Source: Ignavibacteria bacterium (GTDB lineage: Bacteria > Bacteroidota > Ignavibacteria > Tepidaquicellales > Tepidaquicellaceae). Taken from it: a stretch of DNA of 64,000 nt. Where the stretch lies: contig JADJWZ010000039.1 in assembly GCA_016716125.1 (NCBI GenBank), positions 62,001 through 126,000 of the forward strand, written 5' to 3'. The notes beneath the pieces are model-generated. The model was given only the letters and a program-made list of their open reading frames with translations, was not told where the DNA came from and searched no databases. This document shows, in pieces, positions 57,642-64,000 of this stretch (position 1 is its first letter; each line of letters begins with the position of its first letter). A program made the translations under genes and the position numbers.

Positions 57642-58034
57642 TTAGTTGATTGAATTTTTTCTTCCGGAAGACATATAATTTATTTCAAATATCATGAATA
57701 AAAAATAAAAGAAAAATAAAACTACGCTGAATCCGATTTTATCTATTTTCAAAAAGTAGATCAGAATGAAAACCAATGCTGCGACCGCAAACATTCTAAC
57801 TACCATACTTAAAAGAACTGTATTGAAAAATCCTTTGCCCTTGTCTGTAAAAGCTTTCGTGATTATAAAACTGCCGGCCATTACATTTACAAAACTTATC
57901 AGCCATCCGAGAAGCAAAGGTAAGGAATAATTATCAAGACCCCTTATCTTTATGATGACAAAAGCAGTTGTTAAAAGAACGACACTTATTATAACAATCT
58001 TATTTATGAATTTTTTGAACTCTCCGGTATTCAG
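57642..58034 (-). CDS. AtpI-like membrane protein of the ATP synthase cluster
   Basis: Position between atpZ and atpB and four hydrophobic segments suggest AtpI, an assembly factor for the c ring. An obvious start is lacking. A TTG at 57917 gives 91 aa and cuts off the first helices. The open frame continues upstream to a CTG at 58034 that overlaps the atpZ stop (CTGA), giving about 131 aa starting LNTGEFKKFINKIVIISVVL. That is a well-formed N-terminus with a helix, so I take the longer form. CTG is a rare start; a substituted ATG is another option. Low sequence similarity, so the name rests on context. Confidence 0.65.
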   Translation of the reverse strand: MNTGEFKKFINKIVIISVVLLTTAFVIIKIRGLDNYSLPLLLGWLISFVNVMAGSFIITKAFTDKGKGFFNTVLLSMVVRMFAVAALVFILIYFLKIDKIGFSVVLFFFYFLFMIFEINYMSSGRKNSIN

Positions 58035-58336
58035 AACTTATTGTATTTAGGATTTTCTTTTTTATCGGTTTTTGTGAGCTTTTTTATGTTAAGATAGAAA
58101 CTGTAAAAGCCCGCTGCAAATCCGATGAAAGTCAAAGATAAAGTAAACAGAAACCCGGTCTGAAATTTACCGTCAAGCCACATTCCGACCCATAAGAAAA
58201 TCAGGATCGTAACCGCTAAAGTAACACCTAATCCTGAATACTGAGCTACTTTAGAATCTGCTTTGAATAAGGGTTTAGACAGTAACTTTTTTAAAGAACT
58301 TTCACCCTTTTCCTGAGTGTCTTTTGGATCATCCAT
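58031..58336 (-). CDS. AtpZ/AtpI-type F-ATPase assembly protein
   Basis: 101 aa. Charged N-terminus (MDDPKDTQEKGESSLKKLLS), then two helices: AQYSGLGVTLAVTILIFLWVG, with GMWLDGKFQTG between, and LFTLSLTFIGFAAGFYSFYL. The pair with LGxxxxxxxxxxxGxxLD and the closing KKLTK tail matches the AtpZ family that begins many atp operons. Known to influence magnesium or calcium handling and assembly; this is poorly established. First gene of the cluster; the 222 bases upstream to 58558 are AT-rich. Confidence 0.85.
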   Translation of the reverse strand: MDDPKDTQEKGESSLKKLLSKPLFKADSKVAQYSGLGVTLAVTILIFLWVGMWLDGKFQTGFLFTLSLTFIGFAAGFYSFYLNIKKLTKTDKKENPKYNKF

Positions 58337-58558
58337 AAAACTTTGTTTGCAATTACAAACTTAATTAAAATGTGTTGTAAAATCAATTCAGCTTTATCGG
58401 GATTTTGGAAATTTTTGATTTATTTTCCCGGGGAGATATAAATTGTTCAGAACCGTTTTCCGATTTCAAATAATTTAACTTATTGGAAATAATTTCTATT
58501 ATATAAAATTTATTTCGATGATACTTATCAGTTAATTTTGTCTAACATGCGGAAATAA

Positions 58559-59002
58559 TTAATTTATAATTACTACGCTTGTATAAGTATTATTATCCCT
58601 AACTGCATCACCTGAAGTATTATAAGGATCTATAATAAATGAAAGGTCGTATGTACCTGCTGTTCCGATTGTAACCGTAAATGTAAACTGCTGTGTTTCA
58701 TTGTTATCAAGTTCGTTCATGTCGGAAAAATTATTAACCTGTACATGACCTGTTGCCCTGTCAACCATTTTAAGTTCGACAACACAATTCCGGGATCTGT
58801 CGGCTCCGCATTCACCTGATGAAAAATTCTGAACGGTAAACCTCAAAGTGAATGACTGATTTACTCCTGCAGTAGAAGGGAATTCCTGCGCAGTCTGCTT
58901 CAGATCGGGAGGATCGTTTTTTGTAATGCAGCACGATGTAAGCTGCAGGAAAAAGGCAAATAAAGTTAAGCTCAGAAAATATTTTTTTACATTCAAAGTC
59001 AT
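58559..59002 (-). CDS. Lipoprotein with CARDB-like domain
   Basis: 147 aa. Signal peptide II: KKYFLSLTLFAFFLQLTSC with the lipobox LTSC, followed by CITKNDPPDLKQ. The rest is one immunoglobulin-like beta domain resembling CARDB (TLRFTVQNFSSGECGAD..., TFTVTIGTAGTYDLSFIIDP). Two further Cys (in GECGADRSRNC) may form a disulphide. Likely outer-membrane anchored; role unknown. ATG start. Alone between atpZ and the addA remnant, on the minus strand. Confidence 0.8.
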   Translation of the reverse strand: MTLNVKKYFLSLTLFAFFLQLTSCCITKNDPPDLKQTAQEFPSTAGVNQSFTLRFTVQNFSSGECGADRSRNCVVELKMVDRATGHVQVNNFSDMNELDNNETQQFTFTVTIGTAGTYDLSFIIDPYNTSGDAVRDNNTYTSVVIIN

Positions 59003-59081
59003 TGGTCTGATTTTTTTTTACGCAAAATAGTAAATTAAATTCTAAGTAAAACTGAATTTTTAGAAATCCTGTTTACCGGTT

Positions 59082-61628
59082 TCAAATTTTTATAAATTCA
59101 TTAAGCCCGGTAAAGTAAATCGAACCGAAAACTTTTTTACCGGGATATACTTTTTCAACAACATCCTTGTATATGCTGATCTGCTTCTTATACTGTTCAA
59201 GATATTTTTTACCGCTGCCTGTTTTATAATCCACTATTTCATTTGATCTCATAATCAAAATCACTTACGGATTCTTTGCCTGACAATGCAAGCAGGTCAT
59301 TAAAAAACTGAGACGGTCTGCTTGTAGTGAAATAAAGATATTGCTTTGCCCGCGTTGCCGCTACATACAAGAGTCGCCTTTCTTCATCATAATTTCCTGT
59401 CTTCAGCATGCATAATAAAATTTCACTTCTCCAGTTATCAAATACTCCCGAATATTCTCCGATGCTGCCGAATTGTTTCCTGAGTCTGATTCCGCTTAAC
59501 GGATTGAAGTATATGTTTCCGGAAATATTTTTGTCGAAGAGGAAAACCAATGTGTTCATATTTGCAAGTATCACTACCGGATATTCAAGACCTTTGGAAC
59601 CATGGATAGTCTGAAATACAACGGCATTCTCCGTATTGCTGATCTCTATTTTAAATTTATCGAGCTTAAGCGTATCTATCAATTTCGCAAGATCTCCCGG
59701 CGACAGCAGTTCGTTTTTGGTACGGTTGCTGAATTCGGAAATTATTGCATTGCAGTATTCATCTTCAAAACCGTAGCGGGTGAATATTTTCTATTAAATT
59801 CGAGTAAATTTTTTTTTCTGAAGTAAGTTTTTTTCCTGAAATCAAACAGCTCTTTAAATAATCGGTTTCAATGCAGTCTTATTTATTGCTTATCAGATCA
59901 GTCAGATATTTTAATTCATTAAAATTATTTCCGTCCGTTTTTCAGGATCGGCAGCCATCCTTCAGCGGAATTCACATTCAGCATTACCCGCAGCCATGCA
60001 AGCAGAAGGATCCCCTGCTGAGAAGCAAACAATTCAAGTCCTCCTTCGAAATTTACAGGAATGTTTTTTGTGATCCCCTCTTTCTGCAGTTTCAAACCGA
60101 ATTCATTTGTCCGGGAGAGCACGCATATATCGGAATACTGAATTCTTCTTTCACATTTCACGCTGCCGTCTTTTTCAAATTCTCTGATCAGATATTTTTC
60201 ATTGTTTGTCAGCTCTGATATTTTTTTAAGAATGAGCTCTGTTTCACTATCAGAATCCTGCTCAACAGATTCATAAAAAGTAATTTCCGAAATGTCATCG
60301 AGATTTCTAATTGCAGTTAATGACTTACTGAAATTTTTACTGACGAATTCAGAATCCGGCTCGTCATAATTTGTCCCTTTACATAATAAAGTATGCAGAC
60401 TGAAATCGAGTATCTCTTGCGAACTCCTGTAATTATATTCAAATGTAATTTTATTTATTGCTTCAGTTTCGACATTAAAATTTATTCTTATCATGTCTTC
60501 ATTTAGAATTTCTTTATATTCGGAAAGTCTTTCGCCAAAGTGAGTAATGTTTTCTATTGTAGTATTTCTGAATCCGTAGATCCCCTGTTTCCAGTCGCCG
60601 ACTACTCCTATATTCGCAGAGCCGTTTACTTCCCTGCAAAGCAGCATCAGCAGAAGGAACTGAATCTCATCTGTGTCCTGAAATTCATCTACCATTATGT
60701 ATTCAAATTGCGACGAGATTCTGATTTTTTCATCTGTGAATAAAACCAGATATGCAAACATAATTACAAAATCGAAATTCAGAATATTTTTGCTGAGCAT
60801 ATATTCAATGTAAGAGAAATAAACGTCTCTCATAAAATCAATTAGCTCTTCCTGCATTTCATCATGAAAGATCTCTTCTTTCAGACTTTCTAATACTCTT
60901 TTCCCTTCGAGCTTATCTTCACAATTGAAATCAAAAAATATTTTTTCCTTTAGGCCTTTCAATAAGTTGTGCATTTCATTCTGCTTTTCGCCTCTTACGC
61001 CGATACATTCCTTATTTAATTCGAGAAACAATTCTGAAAATTCAATACTATTTCCTTTTAACACTTCACCGCCTGAACCGAACCATCCTTTATCTGTTGG
61101 AAATATTCCGACGCTGCAGAGTTTTTTAATTGAATTAAGAACAGAATTTAAATCACTGCCCAGACTTTTATAAATGTTTTCATATTTCCTGAAAGTATTT
61201 TTTCTGAACTTCAGATAAAATTTTCTGAACAGATCTGATTCGTAATTTGACTCTTCGGCTATGTTAAAATTTCCCGTAAGCATTTCATCTATCCCAATTA
61301 TAGACGGAGCTTTCAGTCCGTATTTTTTTAGAAATCTGAGACAGTAAGCGTGAAAATTCAGTACAGGCGCTTCAAGCAGTTCCGTGACATTTATATCCTT
61401 TTCATATACCGCTGTAACAGCATCATTTCTCATCTGCTCGGCAGCATTTTTTGTAAAAGTTATCAGAAGAATATCTTTCGGATGCACGCCGGCATTTATG
61501 AGATTTTTATATCTTCTGATAATAGTATGAGTCTTTCCCGTGCCTGCTCCGGCATCGACAAGATAAATTCCGTTCAGCGATTCCGCAAAAGTATCCTGCG
61601 GATTTATTTTCTTTGGATTATTTTTCAT
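59082..61628 (-). pseudogene. addA: AddA-like UvrD/RecB helicase-nuclease, broken
   Basis: Helicase subunit of a RecBCD-like double-strand break complex. ATG 61628 overlaps the end of addB. The first frame (to 59925, 567 aa) has motif I DAGAGTGKTHTIIRR, motif II VDEFQDTDEIQF and motif III VGDWKQGIYGFR. It breaks at ILKNGRK; a second frame (DGNNFNELKYLTDL) reaches an in-frame TAA at 59879-59881, goes on as DCIETDYLKSCLISG, and a third carries motifs V-VI (QTIHGSKGLEYPVVIL, RRLLYVAATRAKQYLYF). After another break near 59255 comes the nuclease motif EIVDYKTG, only about 30 residues past motif VI, where normally well over 100 lie. Several frameshifts, a stop and a deletion make a working protein unlikely. 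Confidence 0.85.
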
Positions 61629-64000
61629 CTGCAATTAATAGTTTATTCCCGGGACATATATTCAGATAGTCGCAGTATTGACAGACACTACGCAGATCAT
61701 TTACAGGTCTGTTTGGAAAATCAGAAACATAACATGAATTAATTTCATCAATGATCTCGCGGACATACTTTACAAATTTATCAGCATCATCTTTATAAAT
61801 ATAAGGATATTCCTTAGATCCTTTTCTCGCGCAGTTTATATATTTTAGAAGAGGCAGTATAACATCTTTTCTGAAAGTACTTTCTTTTCTATTACCGAAT
61901 TTTTCATAAAAAATGTTTTTTTCATACCTCATGAAGTCGTGAATCTTTGTTTCAAGTATCTCTTTAAGCGAACTTAATTCATAAAAATCAATTTCGTCAT
62001 ATACTTCTAAGACCAGTTTTTTATACTCTTGTAAAGACAGATCGGATTTGACCGGAAGGTCCAGCTTATCATAAAATGCAGGAGATACAATAAACCTTTT
62101 AAACGTTTCCGGAATATAAATTACTTCAGTTTGGGACTTATCAGATCCGGTATTGCCTTTTATGTATTCATTGAAATTTAAAAGAAGGTACAGGTAAATA
62201 AAATTTATTTCAGAATCAGGATCATCCTCTCTTTTTCCGGTGATATAAGAAATAGTCTGAAAATTCGCATCATCAGCTTTATCTTTTTTAATTCTTTCGA
62301 CATTAAATTCCTTTATAAGCATTTCTGAGTTTTTACCTGATCTTGAAGATTTATAATCAATAATTGTCCTGCCGGATGTAAGATCGATTTTACCTGAGAT
62401 GCCTGAATCAGGAGCTCTCAGCCATTTCTCCGTATTGAGATATTTTCTTTCAAGCCGTGTCTTTTTAAAAAGAAAATTGCTTTCCGCTTGTTTTGTCCTT
62501 TTTGTTTTTCACAATTTCATACTCAATTTCATTTTCCATTTTATCAAGAAAATCCATGATCACTTTCATACCTACTTTAAAATTAGATCTTTCGGTATCC
62601 GAATTTAATTCATTCATAAAACCCGAAAACTCCTTCATAATAAGCTCGAGTAATTTGTCGAAATTTTTTTGCATAAAGGATAATTAAAGCAAAATTCAGC
62701 AAAACAGTGAAGGAAGTACCTTTTAGAAAATAACTTTTTCTCTGTTTGAGTTACAAGCTTGCCGTATGAAAACTTCTTTGGACATTTGTAAAAAGTATTT
62801 AAGGAAGAAGGTGAAATATAATTTATCTGAACCGGAGGACCGGATTTTAATTTGTGCTGAAAGACTGTATCCGGCTTTTTAACCGGTGATTCCTGAATTG
62901 CCATTACAGGTGAGAAAAACTCATCATCAAATTTTCTAATGTTTTGTCCCGTAAGAATATTGAAATAGTAACATGGTATGACAGGCCGGTTATTCCTGAT
63001 ACTCTGCGCTATATATATTTTTTCTCTTCCCTGAGATAAAAGTATCTGAAACTTTTCAAGATTCTTTTTTTCTTCAGCTGATTTATCAACATAAGCTTTA
63101 TCTGTGCTCAGTCTCGTCCAGCTGTCGTCCATTCCTATAAATAGAGCGATCTGCCTGTCGACAAAAGCTGAATTGCCGGCATTTACAAACAGCACGCCTT
63201 CCTTTGTTTTATCAGTTTCAATATCAATATTGAGAATGAAATAGTTAAGAGTATTTAATCTTTCTCATTAATTTTTATTTCCAAGTTCAGTAAATGCAAG
63301 AAAATCCCTTAACGGTTTACTGAAATTTTTTCCCCGATAGAAATTCTATTCTGCTATAAAGTTCAAAGAAGGTAAATTTTCAATGTCTCTCATCAGATTA
63401 AAACATCCGTCAAAATTTTATTTCCTTTGTTTTGCACAATGTATCCCGTTAGACTGAAATCAGAATATTTTCTGTCTAAATTTATTCCGAAAATTGACTC
63501 AGCAAAATAAATATCCTTTACGAGGTGATCAGAAACGTTAAATGAAGATTCAATGAATGACAGAAAATTGCTGACCGAAATATTTTCTTTAAGAAAAGTT
63601 TTCATCTCCAGCTTAATACCTTTTTTGCTTAAACTTGATTTTATGAGATCTTTTAATTCGCTGTCAGTATTAAAGATTCAGACATCGTTTTGATTTTCCG
63701 GAGTTACTAAAGTTGTAACGGAATTTATCAGATCCTTTGTCGAATTAAAAAGATAAGTTCTGTTAAGCTTCAGCTCTTTATCTTTCATTAAGTTTACTCT
63801 ATACGGAAATGTTTTGATTTTCGGAAGGACCTGCTTATCGAGTTCATTGAAAAGTTCATAACCTGCTACAGTTATTTTTATATCCCCGTAAAATCTTTCG
63901 TCAAAATTTTCCATCGCATACTCAACAGTTTTATATTTTTCCAGATATTTGAGAAAGTCTTTTTCCTGAGTGAGAAATAATTCACAGCTTTCGAGCAGAC
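61618..64000 (-). pseudogene. addB: AddB-like nuclease with iron-sulfur cysteines, decayed and cut by the window edge
   Basis: Nuclease/inactive-helicase partner of AddA. Recognisable pieces: GMDDSWTRL and QSIRNNRPVIPCYYF (near 63.1 kb), the nuclease start YISPSSLNTFYKCPKKFSYG with the first Cys, the nuclease core SGKIDLTSGRTIIDYKSSRSG near 62.36 kb (21 residues shortened here to its ends SGKIDL and IIDYKSS), and the end cluster CQYCDYLNICPG with three Cys. In-frame stops break it: TGA at 63678-63680, TAG at 63346-63348, TAA and TGA at 63265-63270; frames also shift between 63.6 and 63.4 kb, near 62.69 kb and near 62.47 kb. The N-terminal part lies beyond 64000. The many lesions of two kinds suggest real decay. 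Confidence 0.82.

Noticed and set aside
63265..63680. Alternative genetic code reading TGA as an amino acid
   Set aside because: TAG and TAA also interrupt addB, and TGA ends other normal genes here, for example atpZ.
1..64000. tRNA or rRNA genes
   Set aside because: I looked through the intergenic stretches for cloverleaf arms and CCA ends or conserved rRNA blocks and found none I could support.

Overview
The window looks like a chromosomal stretch of an AT-rich Gram-negative bacterium of the Bacteroidota/Ignavibacteria side of the FCB group. The evidence is type IX secretion (T9SS) C-terminal sorting domains with the YPNPFNPSTKI signature, a SusC-like carboxypeptidase-regulatory + TonB receptor architecture, an F-type ATP synthase cluster that stops after atpG without atpDC, and many short intergenic gaps. 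Lineage is inferred from family habits only. TTG start codons are unusually frequent in well-anchored housekeeping genes.

Layout. 1-6.2 kb: secreted T9SS/dockerin-like proteins in a segmental duplication; the second copy has lost one gene. 6.3-11.7 kb: birA, a subtilase, an outer-membrane barrel and a frameshifted ppiD-like foldase. 11.8-13.2 kb: a dead IS4-type element. 13.36-14.09 kb: an unusual gene-free array of 35 units in perfect 21-bp phase, the best candidate for something undescribed. 14.2-15.4 kb: a VOC protein and a Pr6Pr membrane protein. 15.4-21.2 kb (minus): meaB, galE, purD, glycosyltransferase and an M24 aminopeptidase. 21.2-21.7 kb: nested palindromes. 21.8-23.5 kb: ABC exporter. 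23.6-29.6 kb (minus): DUF1622, 2-hydroxyacid dehydrogenase, an L7/L12-like membrane protein, an unknown gene, cinA, pgpA, pgsA and thiolase. 30.0-33.3 kb: methyltransferase and TonB receptor. 33.4-42.5 kb (minus): purN, purH, mreB, mreC, mreD, mrdA, rodA, dcd and pyrF, a cell-elongation and nucleotide block. 42.7-49.0 kb: three large secreted proteins (CHRD, PNGase F-like, dockerin-like). 49.3-52.6 kb (plus): an unknown helical protein and a SulP transporter. 52.7-58.3 kb (minus): atpZ, atpI-like, atpB, E, F, H, A, G. 58.6-64 kb: a lipoprotein and a decayed addAB locus that runs off the right edge.

How genes work together: purN-purH and purD cover purine synthesis; mreBCD-mrdA-rodA form the elongasome; pgsA-pgpA make phosphatidylglycerol; the atp genes form FO plus alpha, gamma and delta of F1. 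T9SS cargo and the TonB receptor handle surface functions.

Caution: many genes, including normally essential mreB, purH and pyrF, are split by single small indels, mostly in short homopolymer or dinucleotide runs. This pattern suggests residual indel errors in the assembly. In contrast addB and addA carry several in-frame stops plus frameshifts, and the IS has lost a catalytic segment; those look truly decayed. I saw no rRNA, tRNA or CRISPR array.
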